The notes beneath the pieces are model-generated. The model had not been told where the DNA came from. It worked only from the letters and a program-made list of their open reading frames with translations, and did not search any database. The position numbers were made by a program, and so were the translations under genes. A stretch of DNA of 64,000 nucleotides from Paracoccaceae bacterium (GTDB lineage Bacteria; Pseudomonadota; Alphaproteobacteria; Rhodobacterales; Rhodobacteraceae), in NCBI GenBank assembly GCA_020832445.1, contig JAFIEO010000029.1, positions 1 through 64,000 on the forward strand, given 5' to 3'. Of this stretch, positions 34,670 through 45,181 are shown piece by piece. Positions within the stretch are counted from its first letter, which is position 1. Every line of letters starts with the position of its first letter.

Positions 34670-36037
34670 TTAGCGAATGCTTAGGCTGCTTGGGGGGCCC
34701 GGGGGTGCAATAGGACCCCAGATTGAGCCGCCCTCTACCTCAGCGGCCATCTCGTGGAGCCACTCTTCCAGGTTGGTATAGCCGTTTCCATTGCTATCTC
34801 CATGCGGATCGGACGGTAGCGTGAGTTCCCGCCGGTTAACGGAAAGGCGCGGCCATCCACCAAGCTGCGAAGTGCTGTCAGGAATTCGGCCGGAACCACC
34901 GCGCGTTTCATCGATCAAGCGTGAGTCCACAGAATCCCTGTCAGCGGCCCTTGCGCCCGCGCCGTCCAACGCCCATTCAAGCGCCTCCTCGGCGGACACA
35001 GGGGCGAGATCGGGCAGCCATGTAGGGGGAGAAGAGGCACGGAAGGTACTGTCCAGATCTCCGTACTCTACCGCACTCCACGGATCGTTCCCGTCGAAGC
35101 TGGGCGTGATGTTATCTTCGAGATAAACCTTTGAACCTGGGGTCATGTCGCGGCTGCTGCCTCGGCTCCGGAGTTCGATGGCGCGATCATGTAGGCTGTT
35201 CGTCCCAGCCTTGTAGTAGTTCCCAACCAAGCTGTTGCGTGTCGGTACGCCTTCGCCGCCCTGCATTTCCGTGCCTCGCGCCCCCCAATTATACACGACG
35301 TTGTTGACAAATATGAAATCGTCGACGCGCGTCATCGGATTACGCCCGTTGTTGTGAGCGATAAGGTTTCCGATCATTGCCACCCGGGTCCGTTTACTCC
35401 CATCGCGCTGGATCAGTGGCCCCATGCTGTGGGGTCCATTGGAATGCAAAGAATCATGCAGTGCTTCTGAAAATATGTTCCGGTAGAAAGTAACATTATC
35501 CGCATAGACGTTCGTCAACTGGTCTATGCCCCAGCTTATCGAGTTGTTGGCAATAACCACGTTGTCCAGACTGCGCTGCCCTGAAGAGATGCGTAACGAA
35601 TTCCGATTGTCCGGGTCAGGCCCCTCGCGGTCATCTCCGGATCTGAGACGCATATGCTGTATCAGTACATGGCTGTTGCGGACCCAGATGGACGCTCCGC
35701 GGATGGTAATTCCAGGAGAGGGGGCCGTCTGACCTGCGATCGTTATCCGGGGATTGTCGATCTGGAGGTCTCGTTCTAGCTGGATTGTTCCCGAGACCTC
35801 GAATATGCAAACGCGGGGACCGCTTGCATCGACGCACTCCCTAAGCGAGCCAGGTCCGGAATCATCAAGACTAGTGACGCGATAGACGTCCCCACCGCGC
35901 CCCGCTGGTGTATCAATGCCAAAACCACTTACCCCGGGAATAACAGGTAGCGCGTGGGCCCCTGCCACAGGGCCGAGCGTAAGCGCAAGGGAAAATGCGA
36001 GTGTTCTTAGCCGATGCCCGTAATACTTCTGATGCAT
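34670..36037 (-). CDS. Secreted pectate-lyase-fold (PL1-like) protein
   Basis: A 455-residue secreted protein. The signal peptide is at residues ~10-31 (LAFSLALTLGPVAGAHA). A right-handed beta-helix of the pectate lyase type follows. The typical opening is GFGIDTPAGRGGDVYRVTSL and later rungs include IQHMRLRSGDD, VVIANNSISWGIDQ and GNLIAHNNGRNP. Near the end DPHGDSNGNGYTNLEEWL resembles a calcium-binding EF-hand-like loop. This family cleaves uronic-acid polymers by beta-elimination, fitting a polymer that contains ManNAcA. The ATG at 36037 is preferred because the signal peptide follows directly. Confidence 0.8.
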   Translation of the reverse strand: MHQKYYGHRLRTLAFSLALTLGPVAGAHALPVIPGVSGFGIDTPAGRGGDVYRVTSLDDSGPGSLRECVDASGPRVCIFEVSGTIQLERDLQIDNPRITIAGQTAPSPGITIRGASIWVRNSHVLIQHMRLRSGDDREGPDPDNRNSLRISSGQRSLDNVVIANNSISWGIDQLTNVYADNVTFYRNIFSEALHDSLHSNGPHSMGPLIQRDGSKRTRVAMIGNLIAHNNGRNPMTRVDDFIFVNNVVYNWGARGTEMQGGEGVPTRNSLVGNYYKAGTNSLHDRAIELRSRGSSRDMTPGSKVYLEDNITPSFDGNDPWSAVEYGDLDSTFRASSPPTWLPDLAPVSAEEALEWALDGAGARAADRDSVDSRLIDETRGGSGRIPDSTSQLGGWPRLSVNRRELTLPSDPHGDSNGNGYTNLEEWLHEMAAEVEGGSIWGPIAPPGPPSSLSIR

Positions 36038-36513
36038 TTGTCGTGAGTCTCCAAGAATCTCAACCATTAGTTTAATACCGGCGACACGCTTCTCATTAGT
36101 TGGTGAGCACTGGGGGGACGCGGGCTGTCGACTCGCTTTCGAATTAACATGTTTTCATCTGTCTAGACTGCGCGAACCACCAGTTCCTGTGCTCTATCCG
36201 TGCCGGCCAGTGTAATCCTGCTGACGCCCTGTGGAGGTTGCCCTTCCTTCCACCTGGCTGGAACGCAACGATATCGAGTGTCGATTCCGGAGACTGTGAC
36301 GAGATTCACGTGTCGGTGAAAAAATTACTTTTTAAACAAGTCATTAGAGTGCAATAACGTGTCTGCCCGGCGACGCCCCTTCAGCGTGGAGTCTCTCTAT
36401 CCAGACAGTATGACAAGTCTCTCTCATTACAGGACTGACGCTCGAATGATCGGCCGATCATTCACGATGCGACTGCTACGCTAACAAGAGCGGATGGCTG
36501 GAAGAGATCATGT
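36038..36513. other. Long divergent intergenic region
   Basis: This 476-base gap separates the minus-strand lyase gene from the plus-strand fibronectin-type gene. It holds a 20-bp perfect palindrome at 36444-36463 and an AT-rich stretch near 36316-36345 that could contain a promoter. No coding signal was found. Confidence 0.45.
36444..36463. promoter_or_regulatory. 20-bp perfect palindrome upstream of the FnIII gene
   Basis: GAATGATCGGCCGATCATTC is perfectly self-complementary and lies 51 bases before the ATG at 36514. Its arms differ from the TGTnCG family. The position suggests a dimeric repressor or activator site for this gene, but the factor is unknown. Confidence 0.5.
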
Positions 36514-36999
36514 ATGAGGCGTCAGCCTGGTCGACTCACTCAAGGAAACGCGTGGCGCCTGGGGGTCTTTTTTGGGCTTGCGGCGCTACTTTCTTTCGTG
36601 CTCCTGTGGCGCGGGGATAACGCTCGGGGCAGCGGGGACGAGCAGACGGGAGGGCACGGCGTTGCGTTGCTGAGCTGGACAGCACCGACAGAACGCGCAG
36701 ATGGGAGTTGCCTGCGGACCTTGCAGGGGTTCGAAGTCAGTTGGCGCAGGCAGGGCGGGGCGGAACATTGGCATAGCCCTCGGAGGCTGTCTTTATCGGA
36801 CGCCGATTGCAGGACTACCGGGGTGCGAACCAAGTGCGGGGAAGAACAACGCTGCAGATACATGGTTCGCAATCTGGAACCTGGGGTCTGGCACTTTTCG
36901 GTCCGAGCCTACGATATGGCCGGTACACTAAGTGAGGAAAGTGTTGATGGCGAGAAGATCATCGCCCCCCCAGGGCTTCGAGGTGGTGAGGCCAGATGA
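36514..36999 (+). CDS. Membrane-anchored single fibronectin type III-like domain protein
   Basis: A 161-residue protein with one N-terminal hydrophobic helix (residues ~17-32, VFFGLAALLSFVLLW) and an external domain. The domain begins VALLSWTAPTERADGS and ends YMVRNLEPGVWHFSVRAYD, the first and last strands of a fibronectin type III fold. Four cysteines (near 66, 94, 103 and 108) could form disulfides. Such proteins are often found near polysaccharide genes and may bind glycan or protein at the cell surface. It sits alone between two minus-strand genes. Confidence 0.65.
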   Translation: MRRQPGRLTQGNAWRLGVFFGLAALLSFVLLWRGDNARGSGDEQTGGHGVALLSWTAPTERADGSCLRTLQGFEVSWRRQGGAEHWHSPRRLSLSDADCRTTGVRTKCGEEQRCRYMVRNLEPGVWHFSVRAYDMAGTLSEESVDGEKIIAPPGLRGGEAR

Positions 37000-37008
37000 A
37001 GCAAGCCG

Positions 37009-38208
37009 CTATCGGGGGGCTTGGCTGTGGTGGACTGAGTGCTTGCTGTTCACCTGCCCCTCCAGCCAGCCGTACAGCTTGTGCAGCGTTGTTCTGAAGC
37101 TGGCGTAGCTGTGTTGTCTTTCTATGTACTCCCTTGCCTCTTGGCCAAGCAACGTCCGGGCTTCCGGGTCACCCAGCAACTCCTGCCAGGCTGCGGAAAA
37201 CTCTTCCGCCGACGGGGGCGCCAGTCTCGCGATCCGCGGCGTCATTACCTGGGTATGTGTTGGCAGGTCTGTCGCCAGTACGGGGATACCCGAGTGCAGG
37301 TAGCTGTAGACCTTCATCGGCGTGTTCACGCCTTCTGTCCTTGGCGAAACCAATACATCGGCCTGTTTGAGATAGGCACCCATCTGCTCGACCGGTCGCT
37401 TGCCCAGAAAGTGCGTGCGCGGCGTGATGCCAAGCAACGCTGAACGGTTCTGGTACCGCGCTATATCCCGCTCTTCGCCACCGATAATGATCAGGTGGGC
37501 GTTGGGCTGTTTCTGACCCACCAGCGCGAAGCTCTCAAGCAGTAGATCGATACCCTGGTAGCCCTCGAGGTTGCCGATGTAAGCGGTGATAGTGCCGTCA
37601 ATGCCCAGCGATTCCCTCAAGTCCTCCACAGTGTGCGTGTTCTTCGTGGGATCGATTAGCGAGACATCGCGAAGCACGCACACATGCCTGGCGGAGGATT
37701 GCTCCGCCAGCTCGGCCAGCGCGTCGCATACCGGAATAACGGCCTCTGCTCGGCGCATAGGAAGGGATTCCAGGTAGCTGAGTAACCGTCGTAGCGGCCG
37801 GCCGAGGCGATATTTGTTGACAACCTGCGATGCCAGCGAGGAATCCATGTCATAGAGATAGCGAAAGCCGAAAAAGGGCCTGAGAAACATGGCCATGAAT
37901 ACGCTTTCTTCAACGCAATGGAGCACGTCGTAGCGATTGCGCCGCAACAGCCGGATCAACTTGAAGAACAACCATAGATCGCAAACGAGTTTCTTGATCG
38001 AAGGCCCCGGCCGCAGATTGCGGACGCCAGGGGGTGCACTGATCCGAAAGATACGTACTCCCTCGTAGCTACGGTCCTCGCCTTCGTGGAAAGTGAGTAC
38101 ATCGACGGTATCGCCACGTTCGCTGAGCGCACGCACCAGCAGATCGACCGCGATCGGTGTTCCGCGTTCCTGGTAGAAGGGGTGGGGAGCGAGTACCAGT
38201 ATTCGCAT
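37009..38208 (-). CDS. GT4-family glycosyltransferase
   Basis: A 399-residue GT-B enzyme. It starts MRILVLAPHPFYQERGTPIAVDL, with the N-terminal loop typical of GT4 transferases. The donor-binding region reads LVSPRTEGVNTPMKVYSYLHSGIPVLATD near residues 285-315. The serine-rich variant (SPRTEGVNTPMKVYSY) is seen in one GT4 branch, with the first glutamate in RTEG and no second in the usual place. It is three bases downstream of the metal-dependent hydrolase gene and surely co-transcribed with it. Confidence 0.84.
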   Translation of the reverse strand: MRILVLAPHPFYQERGTPIAVDLLVRALSERGDTVDVLTFHEGEDRSYEGVRIFRISAPPGVRNLRPGPSIKKLVCDLWLFFKLIRLLRRNRYDVLHCVEESVFMAMFLRPFFGFRYLYDMDSSLASQVVNKYRLGRPLRRLLSYLESLPMRRAEAVIPVCDALAELAEQSSARHVCVLRDVSLIDPTKNTHTVEDLRESLGIDGTITAYIGNLEGYQGIDLLLESFALVGQKQPNAHLIIIGGEERDIARYQNRSALLGITPRTHFLGKRPVEQMGAYLKQADVLVSPRTEGVNTPMKVYSYLHSGIPVLATDLPTHTQVMTPRIARLAPPSAEEFSAAWQELLGDPEARTLLGQEAREYIERQHSYASFRTTLHKLYGWLEGQVNSKHSVHHSQAPR

Positions 38209-38211
38209 GGG

Positions 38212-39045
38212 TCAACCCGTCCTCTTCAGGCGTAGTCGGACCTGGTTCCGCAGAAAGCGGGTATTGCCCTGGCTGCGCCCGAACGGCTTGAGAGTGACCC
38301 CAGGGGCTCGGATGGCATGCTTGAGCGTAGCTACGGGATCTCCATCCAGTGCAATCGGATAGTCCAGCAGCGCGCCGAAGGAGCCGACCCGGGTCTGCTC
38401 CTCCGCCATGGGCAATGGATCCGTACCGGGGAGTATGCGGACACCACAGGCCCGGGCATACTTGAACTGGGCTGGCTCACTCCACGCAGAGGGGCGAATG
38501 CCGCTATCGCCCACAAGCACGCACTGGCGCACATGCTCGGTTCGTAACAGGCGTTCGATGATTGCGCCGCGTCGCCCCAGCCATTTGCCGACTCCCCAGG
38601 GAAGGACGGTCAGCGCGTCGTTCTCCACCCCCCATGCCAGCGTTTCGTCCATGGTGCCGCCGTCCGGGTAAGTCTCGGCGATTCCCAGCAGGAGAACCTC
38701 CAGGCGTTCGCGGGTAGCGACCTGGCGACCCGGAATGACCAGCAATGGCTCGCGGAAGGAATGGGTGAAGAGAACGGCCGGGCAGGGGTTTCCGATCAGA
38801 CGGGCGCTCCACTCTCCATCGCTACCTTCCACGCTGGAGCTCACCAGATCCCGCCATGGTCCATCCAGCGTGTTCTGATCGCGCATATCGCACAGCATCA
38901 GGACACCCAGCCAGTTGTTGTCCGGGCCGGGCGTCGCAAAGCGGCGAAAGTTCGTTGAGGCAGCGTCAAGAAAGCGGCTGGGTTCGTAACCCGCATGGAA
39001 GTGCGCATGGCCGTCGATCATGGCGCCGGTAAATCGCGCGGTCAC
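38212..39045 (-). CDS. Amidohydrolase-superfamily-like metal-dependent hydrolase
   Basis: A 277-residue protein that begins with the metal-binding motif MIDGHAHFHAG (residues ~9-19), typical of TIM-barrel amidohydrolases. Further likely ligands are LFTHSF (near 92) and RILPGTDPLP (near 203-212), where the late aspartate is common in this superfamily. The rest is poorly conserved and I could not assign a substrate. The start is GTG with GGAGG six bases before it. It is coupled to a GT4 gene and preceded by a palindromic operator at 39106. Confidence 0.6.
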   Translation of the reverse strand: MTARFTGAMIDGHAHFHAGYEPSRFLDAASTNFRRFATPGPDNNWLGVLMLCDMRDQNTLDGPWRDLVSSSVEGSDGEWSARLIGNPCPAVLFTHSFREPLLVIPGRQVATRERLEVLLLGIAETYPDGGTMDETLAWGVENDALTVLPWGVGKWLGRRGAIIERLLRTEHVRQCVLVGDSGIRPSAWSEPAQFKYARACGVRILPGTDPLPMAEEQTRVGSFGALLDYPIALDGDPVATLKHAIRAPGVTLKPFGRSQGNTRFLRNQVRLRLKRTG

Positions 39046-39105
39046 GTCATCCTCCCTGGGCCATCGGCTACCCGGTTGATCATAGCTTGACGTCCTGGCG
39101 GCGTA

Positions 39106-39121
39106 TGTTCGTTCGCGAACA
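39106..39121. promoter_or_regulatory. Palindromic operator candidate, site 2
   Basis: TGTTCGTTCGCGAACA has the same 6-bp arms as the site at 10503 (TGTTCG/CGAACA) with a different 4-bp centre. It lies 61 bases upstream of the GTG start of the hydrolase-GT4 operon, a usual distance for promoter control. Confidence 0.65.
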
Positions 39122-39129
39122 CATCGGCC

Positions 39130-40110
39130 TCAAGGTGCGCCCGGTGTTCTTGTGGGAATGGAGAACTGCCCCAGGCTCAGCGTGTAGGTGAACCACCAGG
39201 GAAGCCAGGACAGAATCTTCAGCAACTGGCCAAGCAGTGCCACCGACAACGCTTCGGTGGTGGGCACGCCCACCAGTGCCAGCGCCAGCACGAAAACACC
39301 TTCGAACACGCCGATGCCTCCCAGCGACAATGGCAGTCGGCTGGCCAGGTTGGCAATGAACGTTGCGGCCATCACGGGCACGAACCCCACGTCCAGTTGC
39401 ATGCCCCATGCGATGATGTAGAAGGCTGCGGAGGTAACGACCGTTTCGACCACGGTAAGCAGCGTGAACAGGCCGAGTTCCCGGCGGTGACGCGCGTATT
39501 CGCGGTAGGCCCCGTGCAGTTCCCGCAGGATACGCAGCGGCTTCTTGTCCGCATAGCGGGATAGCAGGCGGTCGTGAATCAGTGCGTAGATGCCCTGGGT
39601 CATGGACAGCCAAAGCCCCAGGGCGAAGCCCACCAGCAGCAACGCCGAAAGCCAGCCTGTCAGATACAGCGTGGTGCCAAGTGGTGCAATCTCGGCGAAG
39701 TAGAGCACCGCCACGACACAAGTCATCGCCACGATGATGAATCCGATGACTCGTTCGACAATGATCGATGCGACGACATCCTGGGCCCGCAAGCCCTCAC
39801 GGCATGCACACACGGTTCGCACCGCGTCCGGCCCGATGGTCGCGGGCAGGAACAAGCCCCATACGTTTGCCGAACAGTAGATCTGGGTTGTCATGCGCAG
39901 GGGCATGCCGGGACCGCGGGCTTCCAGCAACCGTTTCCATTTGTATGCCATCAGCATCCGGCCTAGCGTGACGGCGACCAATGCCAGCAGCAGGCCTGCC
40001 GCGCTGAGCTGCGACATGACCTCCCAATGCGCTGCGACGCCATCTCCCATCCACACGAGAACCGCGATGATCGCCACCGCGACAAGCAGTCGGATCAGAT
40101 ATTTAGCCAT
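39130..40110 (-). CDS. UPF0104/LPG-synthase-TM-like integral membrane protein
   Basis: A 326-residue membrane protein with about seven to eight hydrophobic helices. It resembles the flippase-like membrane domain of lysylphosphatidylglycerol synthases. The conserved loops include GLFLPATIGPDAVRTV (near 92-107) and ASRLPLSLGGIGVFEGVFVLAL (near 255-275), the hallmark SLGGIGVFE. Stand-alone members occur widely in glycan and hopanoid loci and may move lipids or lipid-linked sugars. No aminoacyl-transferase domain is attached. It starts 45 bases after the epimerase gene on the same strand. Confidence 0.8.
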   Translation of the reverse strand: MAKYLIRLLVAVAIIAVLVWMGDGVAAHWEVMSQLSAAGLLLALVAVTLGRMLMAYKWKRLLEARGPGMPLRMTTQIYCSANVWGLFLPATIGPDAVRTVCACREGLRAQDVVASIIVERVIGFIIVAMTCVVAVLYFAEIAPLGTTLYLTGWLSALLLVGFALGLWLSMTQGIYALIHDRLLSRYADKKPLRILRELHGAYREYARHRRELGLFTLLTVVETVVTSAAFYIIAWGMQLDVGFVPVMAATFIANLASRLPLSLGGIGVFEGVFVLALALVGVPTTEALSVALLGQLLKILSWLPWWFTYTLSLGQFSIPTRTPGAP

Positions 40111-40155
40111 TATTATTGAGCCCCGCTGTCAATTCGTGGGACTTGGGCAGGCCCA

Positions 40156-41160
40156 TTACGCGGCAACATCCGGCAGATGCCCGTTCTGCCGATACCACGC
40201 CACCGTGCGCTCCAGCCCCTCGCTCAGGGTCACCCGGGGCTCGTAGCCGAGCACTTCCCGGGCCTTGGAGATGCGGAAAGCGCGATTGTTGCGGTAGAAC
40301 CGAACACGCCGCCGGTGCAGCGGCGGTTCAATGCCAAACGGCACGCAGGCCGCCTCGCAGGCGGCCGCGGCCGCGTAGAAAGGGGAGTAGGGCAGTCGCA
40401 GCCAGGGAGCCGGCGCGCCGCCTGCCCGGGCCGCGGCGCCGACATAGTCGTTCAGCGGCAGGTACTCGGGCCCACCGATGATGAACACTTCGCCGGCAAT
40501 GCCGGGCGTGGCAAGTGCGCGCATGAACCCTTCCACCGCGTCGTCGATGTACACCGCATGGAAGTTCTCGCGACAGGGGCCCAGCATCAGGAACCGCTTT
40601 CCGGAAAGCATGCGGAACATCTTCAGCATGCGCATATCGCCGGGACCATAGAGCGAGCAGGGCCGCACCACCACGATCTCCATGGCGCCGGAACGAGCGC
40701 GCTCCAGGCAGAGCTGTTCCGCTTCCATCTTGGTCTGCTGGTAGAGGTCGCCGGGATTATAAGGGGAGGTTTCATCGGCGGGTGTAGAGCGCACATGGCC
40801 GTGCACGCCGATGGTGGAGCAGTGTACGACGCGTCGCACGCCGTGCCGTTCGGCGGCGTCCAGTACCGTACGCGTTCCTTCCAGGTTGATAGCCCGATAG
40901 CTCGCCGGCGGGCCGGAGGCAGTGCGGAAGTTGGATACCAGATGAATGACGGAATCCACCGATGAAACCAGGTCGCCGACGGCTTCCTGGTCGCAGATGT
41001 CGCCGACAACCGTTTTCTGCACCCGGCCGCCGAATATGTCTGCCTTGGTGGCATCCCTGGCCAGGATTGCGACGTCGTAGCCGTCTTCCAGCAGTCGCGC
41101 AACCAGATGTTGTCCCAGGAAGCCCGTAGCCCCAGTTACCGCCACTGTCCGATTGCCCAT
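40156..41160 (-). CDS. NAD-dependent epimerase/dehydratase (extended SDR)
   Basis: A 334-residue extended short-chain dehydrogenase. The NAD loop is VTGATGFLGQHL at residues ~8-19. The active-site serine lies in VVHCSTIGVHG (near 115), and the Tyr-x3-Lys pair is in YQQTKMEAE (near 140). Such enzymes change the configuration or oxidation state of a nucleotide sugar, or act on a lipid-linked sugar. The exact substrate cannot be read from sequence. The start is close to a palindromic operator at 41270 shared with the divergent gene. Confidence 0.82.
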   Translation of the reverse strand: MGNRTVAVTGATGFLGQHLVARLLEDGYDVAILARDATKADIFGGRVQKTVVGDICDQEAVGDLVSSVDSVIHLVSNFRTASGPPASYRAINLEGTRTVLDAAERHGVRRVVHCSTIGVHGHVRSTPADETSPYNPGDLYQQTKMEAEQLCLERARSGAMEIVVVRPCSLYGPGDMRMLKMFRMLSGKRFLMLGPCRENFHAVYIDDAVEGFMRALATPGIAGEVFIIGGPEYLPLNDYVGAAARAGGAPAPWLRLPYSPFYAAAAACEAACVPFGIEPPLHRRRVRFYRNNRAFRISKAREVLGYEPRVTLSEGLERTVAWYRQNGHLPDVAA

Positions 41161-41269
41161 CGCTGCGGCCCCGACCCTTGTTCTAATTTATGGCTCTCAG
41201 CTCAACACACAGCCTGACGCCCCACCATCAAGATGATTCGACACAGTACATGGAAAGGGGACAAAGGTA

Positions 41270-41285
41270 TGTTCGCTAACGTACA
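41270..41285. promoter_or_regulatory. Palindromic operator candidate, site 3 (divergent region)
   Basis: TGTTCGCTAACGTACA fits TGTnCG-N4-CGnACA with one arm mismatch. It lies 110 bases upstream of the epimerase gene (minus strand) and 92 bases upstream of the GlpD-like gene (plus strand), so it could control both. Confidence 0.6.
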
Positions 41286-41376
41286 GATTACAGGTCTTCG
41301 TCATCGATAAGCTGCGGGAAATCGCTGGGATATGTGATTGATACAACAGAACGAAAAACAGGGGGGCAGGGTGCCC

Positions 41377-43100
41377 ATGAAGCGGCAGCCGAGCGAGCTT
41401 GCCAACTCCAGGTTCGATCTCGCGGTCATAGGTGGTGGGATCTACGGCGCCTGTATTGCCCGTGACGCGGCGCTCAGAGGCCTTCGTGTGGCACTCGTCG
41501 AGCGGGAGGACTTCGGCTCCGGGGCGTCCTCGCATTCCCTGAAGATCATACACGGCGGTTTTCGCTATCTGCAGCGAATGGAACTGCGCCGGCTGCGCGA
41601 GTCCGTGCATGAACAGCGGTACTGGTTGTGGGCCGCGCCGCACAATATCCGACCGTTGAGATGCGTGGTGCCTGCGGAGGCCAGGGGGCTGCGAGGCGCC
41701 GGTGCCATGCATGCCGCACTGCGTCTGTATGCCATGCTGGCCTGGGATCGCAACAACGGCCTGCTGCCGGACAGGCGGCTCCCACTAGGAACCCTGCTTT
41801 CGGCGGAGGCTCTCCGGGAATACATCCCCGGGCTCGACGAACGGCTTGCGGCCCAGGGGGGGCTGATGTGGTTCGATGCCCAGGTACAGGATACCGACCA
41901 GTTGCTGATCGGCTGCATCCAGGATGCGGTGAACGCGGGCGCGGTGGTGGCAAATTACGTAGAAGCCGAACGCCTGCTCCAGCGTCACGACACGGTTACC
42001 GGCATACGGTGCAGGGACAAGGAGTCCGATACCACGTTCGAGCTGCTGGCACGGGTCACGGTGAACGCGTGCGGGCCCTACGCCATGGCATTCCTGCGAC
42101 GGCAACCCGGCCGCGAGGCAAGCAACGGGGAAACGCCGCCCCGCCTGGCGCGATGCACGAACCTGGTCACCAGGCATCTGAAAGCCGATACGGCCTTCGC
42201 GATCAGAATGAACGGCGGCGGGGAACACAACGCTTCGTCTCCCGGCCGTCTGGCGTTCGTCACCCCTTGGCGGGACTGTTCCGTGATAGGAACAGCCAAT
42301 GCCTCCTACGAGGGTGATCCGGACATCTGCGCCAGCGATGACGACGAGGCCCAGGAACTCCTGTCCGCCGTCAACGCCGCGCTCCCTGGCGCGAACCTGA
42401 CGCTGAACGATGTGCGCTACCGTCATTGCGGACTGATGCCAGCCGAGGGCGGGCGGGGATCAAGTGTCCAGTTGGCCTCCCAGGGGCAACTCATTGATCA
42501 TGCCCGGAATGGTGGGCGTCAGAACTTGATTTCCGTCATCGGCGAAAAGCTCACCACGGCCCGCTCCATGGCCCAGCGTACGGTTGACCTGGTGCTGCAC
42601 AAGCTGGAGATGAAGCCTCGCCCCTGCCTGGCGCTGGAAACGCAGTTGCCGGGGGCTCACGGTTTCACCACCCCCGCCGCGCTTGAGAAAAGGGCTCTGC
42701 AGGCGCTGGACCTGCGCCCCACCCAGCCTCTCCGGGAGCTGCTGGAACGATATGGCACGAACTACCTGGCGGTGTTGGAAATGGAATACGGCGATGCGGT
42801 ACGGGGCACCGCACCCGGCTGGGAACTGCTGTATCGCCACCGCTGCGTGTACGCCATACGGCACGAAATGGCCAGGCGGCTGGAAGACGTGATCCTGCGA
42901 CGGACGGACCTGGCAATCCGGGGCCTGTTCTCCCCGCAGCTGCTCCAGTGGACGGCGGGTCTCATGGGAGGCGAGCTCGGCTGGGGCGAGCCGCGGAAGC
43001 AACTGGAGATCGATCACATCACCAGGCTGTTCCCAGCGCTGCGCGGCGCCCCGTTGCAGGGCAGCGATTCGAGTTGGAGTTCGGCCAGGGAGCAGCGCTG

Positions 43101-43101
<1 letters not shown>
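41377..43101 (+). CDS. GlpD-like FAD-dependent glycerol-3-phosphate dehydrogenase family protein
   Basis: A 574-residue flavoprotein. The FAD-binding motif AVIGGGIYGACIARDAA is near residues 16-32. The GlpD-type signature SHSLKIIHGGFRYLQ is near 54-68, and VNACGPYAM closes the FAD domain. The C-terminal DAO domain is present, so it is full length. Classical GlpD oxidises glycerol-3-phosphate at the membrane in glycerol use. Here it heads a glycan operon without GlpK or GlpF, so it may act on a glycerol-phosphate or related precursor. The ATG at 41377 with AGGG upstream is preferred over a TTG at 41338. Confidence 0.82.
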
Positions 43102-44065
<964 letters not shown>

Positions 44066-44069
<4 letters not shown>

Positions 44070-45112
44070 CGTACGCTCAGTCCGCCATGGAAGGCCCCAT
44101 TGCCGCGATCGTGGTGGTTTCAAGCCGCTACGATGACCCCGAGGCCGTCTATCAGGAGTATCGCGACGGGCTCCGGCCGATCGGGCGCCCAGTCGAGTTC
44201 ACCTATGTGCTTGACGGTCCGTTTCCGGATGTGTACCAGGTCTTGCAGACTCTGCAGGAAAGCGGGGAACCTATCCGCGTGATTCAGCTGAACCGGGTGT
44301 TCGGCGAAGCCGCGGCGCTGTCAGCCGCGTTCCGGAACACCACGGCGCAGGATATATTGCTGCTGCCCGCATTCCGGCAGGTTCGGCCCGACAGCCTTCC
44401 CCGAATGCTGGAGCGCCTGGCGGAAACCGATCTCGTCGTGGCCAGGCGTTCGCCGCGGACGGATTCCACGTTCAACCGGCTGCAGACGCGAGCATTCTCA
44501 AGCCTGGTCCGCTTCCTGACCCGTACCTCGTTCCAGGATCTCGGCTGCAACGTGCGGGCACTTCGCCGCCGCGTGGCAGAGGAGGTCATGCTGTACGGCG
44601 ATCAGCACCGCTTCCTTCCCATCCTGGCGTTGAACCAGGGGTTCCGGGTTGCCGAGCTGCCCCTGCCCCAGTCCCCTGCCGACCGACAGCTGAGAGCCTA
44701 TCCGCCGGGCACGTACGTACGGCGCTTCATCGACCTGCTGACGGTGTTCTTCATCACCAAGTTCACTCGTCGGCCCATGCGTTTCTACGGCCTGATCGGC
44801 TCAGGTATCGCCGGGATAGGGGCCATTCACATGGCGTACCTCGTGGTCCAGAGGCTCTTCATGGGCACTCCGCTGGCCGACCGGCCCGCGTTGTTGCTGG
44901 CAGCACTGCTCGTGGTGCTCGGCGTTCAGATCTTCTCCATGGGGCTGATCGGCGAACTGATCATCTACGCCAATGCGAAACAGATGAACGACTACGCCAT
45001 CGAGTCCATTGTCGAGGATGGCAAGAATCTGGGGCAGGCGGACACATCGGGGCGGGGCAAGGCCGAACACTCCCCGCCGGTGTTCCACCCATCGGGAACA
45101 CCCTTGTCGTGA
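44066..45112 (+). CDS. GT2-family glycosyltransferase, diverged DPM1/ArnC-like
   Basis: A 348-residue protein with the GT-A fold and two C-terminal membrane helices (~250-310), like its upstream neighbour but diverged. The usual VDDGS is replaced by VLDGPFPDV, and the DxD site reads LLLPAFRQVRPDSLP, with the aspartates largely missing. LGCNVRALRRRVAEEV corresponds to the conserved substrate loop. Loss of the metal site suggests a non-catalytic or regulatory partner of the preceding GT2. It overlaps that gene by four bases (ATGA). Confidence 0.75.
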
Positions 45113-45181
45113 ACCGGCCATGAGGGATTGGAGCCAGTAGCCGACGGACGCCAGAAAACAACAGAGGGACGACATGCAGGC

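Noticed and set aside
39080-39721. 213-codon minus-strand frame inside the UPF0104-type gene
   Set aside because: It lies in another phase of a clear membrane protein gene and lacks hydrophobic helices.
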